Of a stretch of DNA of 64,000 bases, positions 45,110 through 53,919 are shown piece after piece; the stretch's first letter is position 1; every line of letters starts with the position of its first letter. Position numbers and translations under genes: made by a program. The notes under the pieces are model-generated. The model was given only the letters and a program-made list of their open reading frames with translations, made no database searches and was not told where the DNA came from. This stretch comes from Brevundimonas sp. NIBR11 (GTDB lineage: Bacteria > Pseudomonadota > Alphaproteobacteria > Caulobacterales > Caulobacteraceae): the NCBI RefSeq assembly GCF_027912535.1, contig NZ_CP115465.1, positions 169,001 through 233,000 of the forward strand, read 5' to 3'.

Positions 45110-46909
45110 TCACAGCCGGTTGTGGCCGCTCTGGATCGCGGCGAAGCCCTCTGCGGTCAGCCTGGTGTAACCCGACTTGCCCCCCCGGACGAAGACCTGT
45201 CCGTCGATCTTTTCGGGGTCGAAGCCGTCGGCCACCAGATCGACCTTGCGGTATTTGAACGTCCCCGTCGTCTCCAGAGTCTTGGCCAGGCGAACGAACA
45301 CCGGCCGTGCGTAGTGGGGCAACTGCTCGTCGGCGTAGGCGGCGAAGTCCTTGGCCGAGAACCGGCCTTCGACCACCAGGGTGACCATGCCGGCCTTGCC
45401 CTCGGCGCCCGGAACGGGAACGCCGTAGGCGATGACCTCATTCACGCCCGGCGCATCGGCCAGTCGCTGTTCGACCTCGGCGGTCGAGACGTTCTCGCCC
45501 TTCCAGCGGAAGGTGTCGCCGATCCGGTCGACGAAGTAGAAATAGCCCTCCGAGTCCTGCCGCATCAGGTCTCCGGTTCGGAACCAGCGGTCGCCGCGCT
45601 GGAAGACGTCGGTCAAAATCTTCTTTTCGGAGGCCGCCTTGTCGGCATAGCCGGAGAAGTCGTGGCGCACGTCGTTGCCGATCATGCCGATGGCCTCGCC
45701 GATCTCGCCGGCCGAGGCCTCGCGCACCAGGCCGTTGGCGTTGCGAACCGGCTCCTCGGTATCGACATCGAAGGCGACCAGACGGATGTTGATCTGTTTC
45801 TTGAGGAATTTCGGCACCCGGCCGATCGCCCCCTGTTTGCCGTCGAAATTGAACAGCGAAACATTGCCCTCCGTCGATCCATAGAACTCCAGGATCTGGG
45901 GAATGGCGAAGCGGGACTGGAAGTCCGGCCAGACGTCGGGGCGCAGACCGTTGCCGAAGGCCAGACGGATCTTGTGGCCGCGCTCGCCATCCTGCGGCGG
46001 GCAGTTGACCAGGTATCGGCACAGCTCGCCGATGTAGACGAACATCGTCGCGCCCGACCCGTTCACGTCCTGCCAGAAGCTGGAGGCCGAGAATTTCCGC
46101 CGCAGGATCAGGCGGCCGCCGTTCAGCAGGGCAGGGCCGACCCCGACCAGACCGCCGGTCGAATGGTACAGCGGCAGGACGTTGAAAATCCGGTCCGCCG
46201 GCGTCGATTCCGTGCAGCCGGCGAAGGCGCGCATATAGGTCCGCGCCCGGGCGTGATGGATGCGGGCCGCCTTGGGCAGGCCGGTCGTGCCGGAGGTATA
46301 GATATAAAGGGCGGTGTCGCGGTTGGTGATGCCGTCGCGGATGGACTTGTTCGGGCGGACCGACGACCCGCTGCGCACCGCATTGTCCAGGCCGCGCCGT
46401 TCCGACACCTCGTCGGCGTCCTTCAGGCCCAAGACCCACAGCATCATGGTGCGGCTGACGAAGGGCCGCGCCTCCTCGCACTTTCGCCACGTCTCCTCAT
46501 CCGCCACGACCACGGCGACGCCGGCGATGTTCAGACAGTGAGCCAGGGCCTGGCCGGTCAGGTTGGTGTTGATCAGCGCGGTGGCGATGCCGGCTTTGGA
46601 GAAGCCCATCCAGGCGGCGATGTATTCGGCGCGGTTGGTCACGACGAGGCCGATGACGTCGGTCCGCCTCAAATTCCGGCTGCGTGCCCAGTGGGCGTAG
46701 CGGTTCGCCATGCCGTCGAGATCGCGATAGGTCAGCGCGCGGTGCTCATCTTCCAGCGCGATATTGTCGGGAAATTTGTCGACGGCCTCCTCGAAGTCGT
46801 CGCAGACCAGAACGTCGCTATCGAGTGCGATCGGCTTGATGCGCTTCAGAAGCCGACGAAGACCGGCCGCGAACTTCAGATCGCGTCGGATGTTGGCCGC
46901 CAAACCCAT
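45110..46909 (-). CDS. Long-chain acyl-CoA synthetase, FATP/ACSVL type
   Basis: A 599-residue AMP-forming ligase. The nucleotide-binding signature is YIYTSGTTGLPKAA (about 202-215), followed by LPLYHSTGGLVGVGPALLNGG, EFYGSTEGNVSLFNFDG (about 340), and RTGDLMRQDSEGYFYFVDR-I-GDTFRWKGENVST (about 470-500). The FATP-type text, unlike FadD, suggests activation of very long-chain fatty acids or bile-acid-like substrates, at the membrane. It is transcribed toward motA, with no partner gene in operon distance upstream. Confidence 0.9.
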   Translation of the reverse strand: MGLAANIRRDLKFAAGLRRLLKRIKPIALDSDVLVCDDFEEAVDKFPDNIALEDEHRALTYRDLDGMANRYAHWARSRNLRRTDVIGLVVTNRAEYIAAWMGFSKAGIATALINTNLTGQALAHCLNIAGVAVVVADEETWRKCEEARPFVSRTMMLWVLGLKDADEVSERRGLDNAVRSGSSVRPNKSIRDGITNRDTALYIYTSGTTGLPKAARIHHARARTYMRAFAGCTESTPADRIFNVLPLYHSTGGLVGVGPALLNGGRLILRRKFSASSFWQDVNGSGATMFVYIGELCRYLVNCPPQDGERGHKIRLAFGNGLRPDVWPDFQSRFAIPQILEFYGSTEGNVSLFNFDGKQGAIGRVPKFLKKQINIRLVAFDVDTEEPVRNANGLVREASAGEIGEAIGMIGNDVRHDFSGYADKAASEKKILTDVFQRGDRWFRTGDLMRQDSEGYFYFVDRIGDTFRWKGENVSTAEVEQRLADAPGVNEVIAYGVPVPGAEGKAGMVTLVVEGRFSAKDFAAYADEQLPHYARPVFVRLAKTLETTGTFKYRKVDLVADGFDPEKIDGQVFVRGGKSGYTRLTAEGFAAIQSGHNRL

Positions 46910-47265
46910 GGTCGCAGTCGCTCCGTATGCAGGCGTAAGTCAGTTGGTGATGAACAAGGCCGCGGTCGGGGTCAACCGGTGGGGGAATCCGTAACGCGGG
47001 TCGGCGCCGTTTCCGGCGAGGCGTGGCGCCATTGCGTCGGCGCCGCAGGGTCAACTGCGGACGGCGCGATGATCGCAAGGAATGCCGCCGTCAGCGACCT
47101 GCAAGACTGACAGCCTCGGACGCCATTATGGTCAAGGTTTCGTCCAGTTGTTCAGGGAACGCGGCGGGATTGTGCCTTTCCCGGTGTTTCTTGAGGGCAG
47201 CGGCAGTCTTTCGGAACCTCGATAGCTGAAGACTGTTATTTTCGCCTAACCTTGGAGGACCACAG
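46910..47265. other. 356-bp gap without a supported gene
   Basis: This region lies between the divergent acyl-CoA synthetase and Pro/Ala-rich protein genes. Short open frames occur but lack ribosome sites and plausible composition. The only clear element is CCTTGGAGGACCACAG (from 47250) in front of the rightward ATG, which includes a strong GGAGG. I see no convincing promoter hexamers, tRNA or repeat. Confidence 0.6.
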
Positions 47266-47817
47266 ATGACTGTGACCTATACCGACGATGTCGCCCGGAA
47301 CACTTCGGTGCAGGCTGACGCTTTCGTTCCGCGTTACGCTCGCACCAAACGAACCAAGAAGGGCCCGAAGACCTGGATGATCCTCGCCCCCATCGGCGCC
47401 CTGGCCCTGATCGGCGGCGGCGCCGCCATGCTGCTCAGCCCCGGCGCCGAGACCCAGCCCCTGGCGGAACCCGCTCCGGCGGCGCCAGTGGTCCAGCCGA
47501 TGGAAGCCGCCCCGGCTCCGCTGGAAAGCTCGGTCGCTCCCGCCCCCGTGAGCCCCGCCGCGACCCCGGCCCCGGTGGTTCGTGAAGCGGCTCCGACCCC
47601 CGCGCCGGCCGTTCAGCGCCGCGCCGCTCCGGTCGAACGTCGCGCAACACCCGCCCCGGCCGTGACGCCGCGCGTCGAGACGGCGCCCGAACCGACCGGC
47701 CCGCGCCCGTACAGCCCTCCGAGCGTGACCGAAACGACTGTCCAGTCGCCGCTGAGCCCGGCCGCCCCGGCGACCACGCCGCGCGTCCCGGCCATTCAGA
47801 CGTCGCCGCTCAGCTAG
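47266..47817 (+). CDS. Single-span protein with Pro/Ala-rich tail (type A)
   Basis: A 183-residue protein: a short N-terminal region ending in a basic patch (RTKRTKKGPK), one membrane segment at about 36-57 (TWMILAPIGALALIGGGAAM), and a long Pro/Ala/Val-rich tail that should extend into the periplasm. The end of the tail (PRPYSPPS and later PAAPATTPRVPA, SPLS) resembles that of the protein at 56548-57597. No enzymatic domain is present; it may be a periplasm-spanning spacer or regulatory protein. Followed by a terminator. Confidence 0.72.
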   Translation: MTVTYTDDVARNTSVQADAFVPRYARTKRTKKGPKTWMILAPIGALALIGGGAAMLLSPGAETQPLAEPAPAAPVVQPMEAAPAPLESSVAPAPVSPAATPAPVVREAAPTPAPAVQRRAAPVERRATPAPAVTPRVETAPEPTGPRPYSPPSVTETTVQSPLSPAAPATTPRVPAIQTSPLS

Positions 47818-47838
47818 ACCGGCCACTCTGAAGTCAAT

Positions 47839-47867
47839 AGCCCCCGGTTCACACCGGGGGCTTTTTG
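47839..47867 (+). terminator. Rho-independent terminator after the type A Pro-rich gene
   Basis: AGCCCCCGGT (47839-47848) and its exact complement ACCGGGGGCT (47853-47862), loop TCAC, followed by TTTTG. It acts on the rightward transcript. Confidence 0.92.
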
Positions 47868-47874
47868 CTGCGCG

Positions 47875-49194
47875 TCACCGGGCCGGCGCGACCCGCCAGA
47901 TGACATTGCCCACATCGTCGGCGACGAGCAGGGCGCCCGTGCGATCCACCTGCACCCCCACGGGCCGGCCCATGGCGTCGCCGTTCGCATTGACAAAACC
48001 GGTCAGGAAGTCCTGCGGCGGTCCGTTCGGCACGCCGTTGGCGAAAGGCACGAAGACAACCTTGTATCCGGCGCGCGGTTCGCGGTTCCAGGACCCATGC
48101 TGACCCACAAAGGCCCCGTGGCTGTAGGCGGGCGGGAAGGCGGTTCCCTCATAGAAGGTCAGGCCCAAGGACGCCGTGTGGGCGCCGAGAGCATAGTCGG
48201 GCGCTATCGCCGAGGCGACCTTGGCCGGGTCCTGCGGCTTCACCCGCGCATCCACGGTCTGGCCGTAGTAGCTGTAAGGCCAGCCATAGAAGCCGCCGTC
48301 CCGCACCGAGGTCATGTAGTCAGGCACCAGATCGTTGCCCAGTTCGTCGCGCTCATTGACCGCGACCCACAGGGCCTTGGTGTCCGGCTGCCAGGCCAGT
48401 CCCACCGGATTGCGCAGGCCCGAGGCGAAGATCCGCTGGGCGCCCGTGGCGATATCGATCTCGTGGATGGCGGCGCGGCCTTCCTCTTCGGCCATGCCGT
48501 TCTCGCCGATGTTCGAGTTCGACCCGACGCCGACGTAGAGTTTCGTCCCGTCGGCGGAGGCGACCAGCGACTTGGTCCAGTGATGGTTCCGCCCGGCCGG
48601 CAGGTCGGCGATCTTCGTCGCAGGGGCCGTGATTGAGGTCTGGCCCGCCTGATACGGGAAGGCCACGACCGCATCGGCGTTCGCTACGAACAACCGATCC
48701 CCGACCAAGGCCATGCCGAACGGCGAGCTCAGGTTCTCGAGGAAGGTCGATTTCGTCTCCGCCGTCCCGTCGCCATCCGCGTCGCGCAGAAGGATGATGC
48801 GGTTGGGGCTGGGCGGGGCGGCGCCGGCGCGCTTCTGCACCAGTCCCATGATCCAGCCGCGGATGCCGCCGGACTTGCCGGGAGGCTTGGGCGGGGCGTT
48901 GGTCTCCGCCACCAGGATGTCGCCGTTGGGGAGACGATACAGCCACCGGGGGTGATCGAGGCCTGTCGCGAAGGCCTGGACGCGGAAGCCCTGTGGCGCA
49001 GCGGGCATGACCCCGCTGGGCCAGCCGACGGCTGGCGCGATATTCACGGTCGGGGTGATCGGTCGCGTGTGGGGCGCGACAAGGGTCGGGCTGGGGCCGA
49101 ATGTCGATCCCTCGGGCGCCAACGGCCCGTTGCCGCAGGCGGCCAGGGTCAGGGCGGCGGTCGAGACCGCGAGCAGGGCGAAACGGGTCTTCAT
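47875..49194 (-). CDS. Sorbosone dehydrogenase/PQQ-type beta-propeller lipoprotein
   Basis: A 439-residue lipoprotein (MKTRFALLAVSTAALTLAAC) with a six-bladed propeller like L-sorbosone and soluble PQQ glucose dehydrogenases. Typical stretches are ATGLDHPRWLYRLPNGDILVAETN (about 75), NHHWTKSLVASADGTKLYVGVGSNSNIGENG (about 200), and FYGWPYSYYGQ (about 310), where the histidine and tryptophan residues fit the PQQ pocket. Substrate unknown. The start at 49194 is chosen since the lipobox follows it; it is 10 bp after the lipocalin stop, so these are cotranscribed. Confidence 0.85.
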   Translation of the reverse strand: MKTRFALLAVSTAALTLAACGNGPLAPEGSTFGPSPTLVAPHTRPITPTVNIAPAVGWPSGVMPAAPQGFRVQAFATGLDHPRWLYRLPNGDILVAETNAPPKPPGKSGGIRGWIMGLVQKRAGAAPPSPNRIILLRDADGDGTAETKSTFLENLSSPFGMALVGDRLFVANADAVVAFPYQAGQTSITAPATKIADLPAGRNHHWTKSLVASADGTKLYVGVGSNSNIGENGMAEEEGRAAIHEIDIATGAQRIFASGLRNPVGLAWQPDTKALWVAVNERDELGNDLVPDYMTSVRDGGFYGWPYSYYGQTVDARVKPQDPAKVASAIAPDYALGAHTASLGLTFYEGTAFPPAYSHGAFVGQHGSWNREPRAGYKVVFVPFANGVPNGPPQDFLTGFVNANGDAMGRPVGVQVDRTGALLVADDVGNVIWRVAPAR

Positions 49195-49204
49195 CGAGGC
49201 GTCC

Positions 49205-49756
49205 TTAGAAGGCGGGGAACTCAAGGCGGCTGACATCGTATCCAAGGGCCCGAGCGCGCTCGACCAGGGCCGCGCGTTCGGCGTCGCTGGGAACCTCTCG
49301 GGTGTAGATCCACAGCTTCTCGAACTTCGGATCGGCGGAGATGAACCAGCTGTAGTCCTCGGCGTGGTCCAGCACCCAGTATTCCCAGGTAATCAGGCCG
49401 GCCAGATACCGGGCGCGGAGCTTTGCGTTGAAGCCGGGGTCGAGGATCGTCCCTGACGCTCCGATGGCCTTCTCCGAGCCCTGCGGCGTATCGCGCTGGC
49501 AGGTGTCGCGCACGCCGATTCGCGTCGGCGACTGGATCTCATAGGTCGTCGCCCCGGCAACGCAGCCGTCGGTCAGGCGCATGGGCAAACGGGCGATCTC
49601 CAGCCAGCGGCCGGTATAGAACCGCTCCAGATCGACCGCTCGCGCGGGCTGGGGCGCACGCACCTGGTCGGCGGGAACGGAGGTGGCGCAGGCGCCCAGT
49701 GCGAGACTGAGGCCGAGGACCGCCGCAGCGGCGAGGATCGGGGTTCGGATCGACAT
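49205..49756 (-). CDS. blc: Bacterial lipocalin lipoprotein
   Basis: A 183-residue lipocalin with a lipoprotein signal (SIRTPILAAAAVLGLSLALGAC). The lipocalin motif G-x-W-x-E-I-A-R appears as FYTGRWLEIARLP (about 47), followed by GSEKAIGASGTILDPGFNAKLRARYL and DYSWFISADP, as in Blc/apolipoprotein-D-like proteins that bind lysophospholipids or fatty acids at the outer membrane. Upstream in-frame starts at 49786 and 49825 are rejected because the signal peptide begins at 49756. Middle gene of a DUF1206-lipocalin-sorbosone-dehydrogenase set. Confidence 0.9.
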   Translation of the reverse strand: MSIRTPILAAAAVLGLSLALGACATSVPADQVRAPQPARAVDLERFYTGRWLEIARLPMRLTDGCVAGATTYEIQSPTRIGVRDTCQRDTPQGSEKAIGASGTILDPGFNAKLRARYLAGLITWEYWVLDHAEDYSWFISADPKFEKLWIYTREVPSDAERAALVERARALGYDVSRLEFPAF

Positions 49757-49821
49757 GGGCTTCTCTCGCGCGACATTGGAAATCATAGATACGGCGGCGG
49801 TTCCGTCTCCGGACGCGCGGA

Positions 49822-50715
49822 TCAACCCGCCTCGAGATCTTTCGGCACTCGGATGCGGCGGAAGCGCGCCTCGACGAAGGCGTAGGCTCCGAAGGCGATC
49901 AGCCCGACGGCGGTCATTCCCAGCATGATCGCGCCGCCCGGCTGACGCTCCAGCGCCTCAAGCGCCGTGCCGAAGGTCTCGACCCGATCCGAGGACGCCC
50001 GATAGCCCGCCAAGGTCACGAACAGGGCCAACGGCAGATAGGCCAGACCGCGCGCGACATAGCCGACCCTCGCCAGCGGCAGCACCCATCGGCACACAGT
50101 CTTCGAACAGACCAGGGTCGCTGCAAAATCGTTGACGAACCCCATGACGATGTTGCCGATGCCGACGCCCGCGATGATCAGACCGATCACCATCAGGACG
50201 GCGCCGCCGAACGGCAGGCCCAGAAGGATCGCGGCCTTCTCCTGGTTTTCCGCCAACTGCTCGGCGCCCATGTTCGCCTGCACCTCGTCGAGCAGTTCGA
50301 ACACCCCCGACGCCAGGACGGCGTAGGCCGCGCCGCTCGTCGCCTGCGTCGCTCGCACGGCCCAGCCGTTCAGGTCCGAACCCTCGTGGTCGATGTCGAA
50401 CACGGCCTGCAGCACCCGCCAGCCGACGAAGGCCCACAGGCCCGCCCCGATCAGGATCAGCCACAGCCGCCCGAACGGCTGCTGGGCCAGGACGTAGAGA
50501 ACGCCATGCGGATCGACCGCCTGACCCCGCATCCCGATGGCCGAGGCCAGCATCAGGATCCCGACGGACACATAGACGAAGCCGTTGGCCGCATGCCCGA
50601 ACCGCGACGACGCCTCCAGCGCCTCATGCACACGCGGAAACCGGTCGCGCCAGGTCCGGCGCTTGCGGACGCGGTCGATCAGTCTCTCGGCGAAGGCGGG
50701 CAGGGCGGCGGTCAT
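49822..50715 (-). CDS. DUF1206 family membrane protein
   Basis: A 297-residue membrane protein with six spans arranged as three repeats of two, the DUF1206 layout. Each repeat starts with a G-x-A-x-x-G-like helix: RFGHAANGFVYVSVGILML, TQATSGAAYAVLASGVFEL, and RVGYVARGLAYLPLALFVT. Function unknown, with proposed roles in stress or transport. It is divergent from the gene at 50839 and upstream of the lipocalin by 65 bp. Confidence 0.88.
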   Translation of the reverse strand: MTAALPAFAERLIDRVRKRRTWRDRFPRVHEALEASSRFGHAANGFVYVSVGILMLASAIGMRGQAVDPHGVLYVLAQQPFGRLWLILIGAGLWAFVGWRVLQAVFDIDHEGSDLNGWAVRATQATSGAAYAVLASGVFELLDEVQANMGAEQLAENQEKAAILLGLPFGGAVLMVIGLIIAGVGIGNIVMGFVNDFAATLVCSKTVCRWVLPLARVGYVARGLAYLPLALFVTLAGYRASSDRVETFGTALEALERQPGGAIMLGMTAVGLIAFGAYAFVEARFRRIRVPKDLEAG

Positions 50716-50838
50716 CGGCTCTCGAACAAGCGGAGCCGTTCAACGCCGGAGGATCGGGATGGCTCCAAACTAAAGACCGGCTGACAAAACGGCGGTCAAA
50801 CAATAGGCTAAACAAGTGATTGCGTAGGGGGAGGGCGG

Positions 50839-51417
50839 GTGAGCACGTTCGAGTTCTTTTTCAGTTTCTACGGCCTTATCCTCGGACTGTCCGTGGCTGT
50901 CGTCCTCAGCGGCTTCACCAACACCCTGAAGCAGCGGAGGCGTGTTCGGATCGGATGGTTGTCGCCGCTGTTGGCTGTCTTCGTTCTTATCGACATCGCC
51001 AGTTTCTGGATCGGGGCTTGGGGGGCGATGCAGGATGTGCCCATCCGGCTGTTCGTGCTTGTCCTGGGTCTCGTCGCCGCCGGGAGTTACCATGTCGCTG
51101 CCGCAATGATTTTCCCGGACGATTTCGAAGCCTGGCCGGATCTGGACGCGTATTTCGACTCCCACAAGCAGTGGGTCATGGGAGGCGTCATCACGGCCAG
51201 CCTGATCGCCTTCGAGGCGATGCCCTGGCTCACGGGATCTACGGTCGCCGAGATGCTCGCCCGCTACACAAGCCCCGCGATGCTCATGAATCTGTTCTTC
51301 ATCGGCGCATGTCTTGTGGTCGCGATGAACCGAAATCGCCGTCTTAATTTGGCGATGCTGGTTATCCTGCTTTTCTACTATGCCTATGTGGCCTTCCCCC
51401 GCTGGCTCTGGGCCTGA
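50839..51417 (+). CDS. Multi-pass membrane protein, unknown function
   Basis: A 192-residue protein starting at a GTG (GGGGGAGGGCGG upstream gives a ribosome site). It has about six membrane segments, beginning FEFFFSFYGLILGLSVAVVLSGF and ending LNLAMLVILLFYYAYVAFP. The composition includes WP-DLDAYFDSHKQWVMGG between spans. I do not recognise the family. It converges with the FAD oxidoreductase gene with 19 bp between the stops. Confidence 0.75.
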   Translation: MSTFEFFFSFYGLILGLSVAVVLSGFTNTLKQRRRVRIGWLSPLLAVFVLIDIASFWIGAWGAMQDVPIRLFVLVLGLVAAGSYHVAAAMIFPDDFEAWPDLDAYFDSHKQWVMGGVITASLIAFEAMPWLTGSTVAEMLARYTSPAMLMNLFFIGACLVVAMNRNRRLNLAMLVILLFYYAYVAFPRWLWA

Positions 51418-51436
51418 GTTGAGTCGCGGCGCTCGA

Positions 51437-53047
51437 CTACGCCGTCACTTCCACCATCGACAACGCCACCGCTTCCGCCACCTTGATCCCATCGACAGCC
51501 GCCGAGAGAATCCCGCCCGCGTAGCCAGCGCCTTCGCCGGCGGGGAACAGGCCGCGCACGTTCAGGCTCTGGAAGTCGGCGCCGCGCGTCATGCGGATGG
51601 GCGAGGAACTGCGCGTCTCCACCCCCGTCAGCACGGCCTGGGCGTCGTCATAGCGGGGGATCTTGCGGCCGAAGACGGGCAGGGCCTCGCGCATGGCGGC
51701 GATCACATAGTCGGGCATCAGGGGCGCCAGGTCGGTCGGCCGCACCCCCGGCTTGTAGCTGGGCTCGACCTCCCCCAGCGCGGTCGAGGCCCGCCCCGCC
51801 AGGAAGTCGCCGACCAGCTGGCCCGGCGCGAAATAGTCGCCGCCGCCCGCCGCATAGGCGCGCGTCTCGAGATCGCGCTGCAGTTCGATCCCCGCCAGCG
51901 GATGGTCGCTGGGATAGTCCTCGGGCGAGATGCCGACGACGAAGCCGGAGTTGGCGTTCCGCTCGTTGCGCGAATACTGGCTCATGCCGTTGGTGACGAC
52001 GCGGCCCGGCTCGCTGGTCGCCGCCACCACCGTCCCGCCCGGGCACATGCAGAAACTGTAGACCGTCCGCCCGTTCGAACAGTGGTGCGACAGGGAATAG
52101 GCCGCAGCCCCCAGATCGGGATGCCCCGCGCACGGCCCGAACAGGGCCCGGTCGATCCACGACTGCGGATGCTCGATGCGGAAGCCGATCGAGAAGGGCT
52201 TGGCCTCGATATGGACGCCCCGGTCGTACAGGGTCTGGAAGGTGTCGCGCGACGAATGGCCGATGGCGAAGACCACATGGTCCGCTTCCAGCACCTCGCC
52301 GGTGTGCAGCCGCACGCCCCGGATCGCGCCCTTGTCGAGTTCGATGTCGACGACCCGATGCTCGAACCGGTACTCGCCGCCCAGGGCCTCGATCTTCTCG
52401 CGCATGGCCTCGACCATGGTCACCAGGCGGAAGGTGCCGATGTGCGGATGGGCCTCGGTCAGAATCTCTTCCGGCGCGCCCGCCGCGACGAACTCGGTCA
52501 GCACCTTGCGGGCCAGGAAGCGCGGGTCCTTGATCTGGCTGTAGAGCTTGCCGTCGGAGAAGGTGCCGGCCCCGCCCTCGCCGAACTGGACGTTCGACTC
52601 GGGATGGAGCTTGCTCTTGCGCCATAGCTCCCACGTATCTTTCGTGCGCTCCCGCACCACCTTGCCCCGGTCCAGGATGATCGGTTTGAATCCCATCTCC
52701 GCCAGGATAAGCCCGGCGAACAGGCCGCATGGCCCAGCCCCGATCACGACCGGCCGCAACCTGTGATCCTTCGGCGCGACCGCGACATGCCGATAGGCGA
52801 CGTTCGGGGTCGGTTTCACATGCGGGTCGTCCCTGAACCGCGCCAGCACCGCCGCCTCGTCCGCCACCTCGACGTCGAGGATATAGACCTTGAGGATCGC
52901 CGACTTCTTGCGCGCATCATGCGCCCGCTTCCACACGGACCAGGATTTCAGGCCGTGCGCGGGCACGCCCAGCTTGGCGGCGATCGCGGCGGGCAGGGCC
53001 TCGGGCGGATGGTCGAGCGGCAGCTTGATTTCGGACAGGCGCAACAT
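51437..53047 (-). CDS. NAD(P)/FAD-dependent oxidoreductase (YtfP/HI0933-like uncharacterised dehydrogenase)
   Basis: A 536-residue flavoprotein. An N-terminal ~90-residue domain (MLRLSEIKLPLDHPPEALPAAI and KSWSVWKRAHDARKK) is followed by a Rossmann FAD loop VVIGAGPCGLFAGLILAEMG (about 99-118). Later comes QFGEGGAGTFSDGKLYSQIKDP (about 158-180) and the terminal FPAGEGAGYAGGILSAAVDGIKVAEA. This family is widespread and uncharacterised. The frame is open up to 53254, but the ATG at 53047 fits the family N-terminus. Confidence 0.87.
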   Translation of the reverse strand: MLRLSEIKLPLDHPPEALPAAIAAKLGVPAHGLKSWSVWKRAHDARKKSAILKVYILDVEVADEAAVLARFRDDPHVKPTPNVAYRHVAVAPKDHRLRPVVIGAGPCGLFAGLILAEMGFKPIILDRGKVVRERTKDTWELWRKSKLHPESNVQFGEGGAGTFSDGKLYSQIKDPRFLARKVLTEFVAAGAPEEILTEAHPHIGTFRLVTMVEAMREKIEALGGEYRFEHRVVDIELDKGAIRGVRLHTGEVLEADHVVFAIGHSSRDTFQTLYDRGVHIEAKPFSIGFRIEHPQSWIDRALFGPCAGHPDLGAAAYSLSHHCSNGRTVYSFCMCPGGTVVAATSEPGRVVTNGMSQYSRNERNANSGFVVGISPEDYPSDHPLAGIELQRDLETRAYAAGGGDYFAPGQLVGDFLAGRASTALGEVEPSYKPGVRPTDLAPLMPDYVIAAMREALPVFGRKIPRYDDAQAVLTGVETRSSSPIRMTRGADFQSLNVRGLFPAGEGAGYAGGILSAAVDGIKVAEAVALSMVEVTA

Positions 53048-53169
53048 CCGCGGCCTTGTAGCGGCTCGTGAGGCGGAACGCATCGGCAAGATCGGCGACC
53101 GCCGTGGTTCCGCGCAGGCTCTCGAATACGTCGGCGCAAGCTTGGGCTTGGCGCTAGACAGTCGAAAAT

Positions 53170-53182
53170 GGTTAATATAACC
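53170..53182. promoter_or_regulatory. AT-rich palindrome in the promoter region of the repeat-protein gene
   Basis: GGTTA-ATA-TAACC, inside a 225-bp gap between divergent genes. TTGGCG (53148) with TTAATA (53172) at 18 bp could form a sigma-70-like promoter for the rightward gene, with the palindrome over its -10. Tentative. Confidence 0.35.
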
Positions 53183-53272
53183 GTGATCAGGCGATTTGCC
53201 GACTTCCCCGCGAGGTTCGCCTTCTGGGGGAAAGGTGAAGTCCCGCAGGGGCATTTGAGGGTAGCTGACTGA

Positions 53273-53917
53273 ATGGATCCGATCACTTCAATCGCCGCCG
53301 CCATGCTGATCTCGGGCGCTGCCGCCCCGGACGGCCATGGCTGCCCCGAAGCGCCCCACTATGGCGACGTGCCGTGCTCGTGCACCCGTGTCGTTGATTT
53401 CTACGGTCCCTGGACCGGCGGCGGCGCCGGTTGGCCCGGGCCGGGGGGCTGGGGCCCGCCGATCAACAACCCTGGTGCGCCGATTCACGTCTCCGCCCCG
53501 GGCGTTCGCGTGATCGGTCGTCCGATCAACGTCGCCGCCCCGGTGATCTACATCGACAGTCCGCCCGTCTATGTCGACGCGCCGCCGATCCGAATCGCGC
53601 CGGCCCAGATCTACGTCCAGCGTCCGGACGTCGTCGTCCGTCCGTCGGAAATTCTGGTCGAGCCGCCAGAGGTTCACTTCTCGGACTGCCCCGACGGTAC
53701 GGTGTGCGAGCCGGTGGACGACAATGGAATGCGTCTGCTGGCCGCTCGCGCGGCGCCTTCGTCGCCGACGCCCGACTACGTCGGTCCTCGTGAGGCCCCG
53801 GCGCCGGTCTACGAAACGCCTCCGCCAATGCTCGACGCCGCTGGCCCCCCGCCGAGGGCGCCCGCGCCGTCTTTGCCGTCCCTTCCATATTATCCGCCCA
53901 AACAGGATCGCAACTGA
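53273..53917 (+). CDS. Exported protein with ten heptad repeats of V-x-V-x-x-P-x
   Basis: A 214-residue protein. Residues 1-18 form a weak signal-like hydrophobic stretch, followed by a cysteine-bearing segment (C24, C35, C37) and a Gly/Pro/Trp-rich stretch. Residues 71-140 are ten successive seven-residue units, [IV]-x-[VIF]-x-x-P-x, such as IYIDSPP, VYVDAPP and VVVRPSE; two or three units shift the proline by one. The tail is Pro-rich. The periodicity suggests a stiff extended or beta-type fibre. It is followed after 2 bp by an L,D-transpeptidase-like gene, which suggests an envelope function. Family not recognised with certainty. Confidence 0.75.
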   Translation: MDPITSIAAAMLISGAAAPDGHGCPEAPHYGDVPCSCTRVVDFYGPWTGGGAGWPGPGGWGPPINNPGAPIHVSAPGVRVIGRPINVAAPVIYIDSPPVYVDAPPIRIAPAQIYVQRPDVVVRPSEILVEPPEVHFSDCPDGTVCEPVDDNGMRLLAARAAPSSPTPDYVGPREAPAPVYETPPPMLDAAGPPPRAPAPSLPSLPYYPPKQDRN

Positions 53918-53919
53918 CT

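Noticed and set aside
45122..47110. A 662-codon rightward open frame opposite the acyl-CoA synthetase
   Set aside because: Antisense shadow; the opposite strand has the AMP-binding signature.
53048..53254. N-terminal extension of the FAD oxidoreductase up to 53254
   Set aside because: The added residues are unlike the family and cover an AT-rich promoter-like region; the ATG at 53047 fits the family start.
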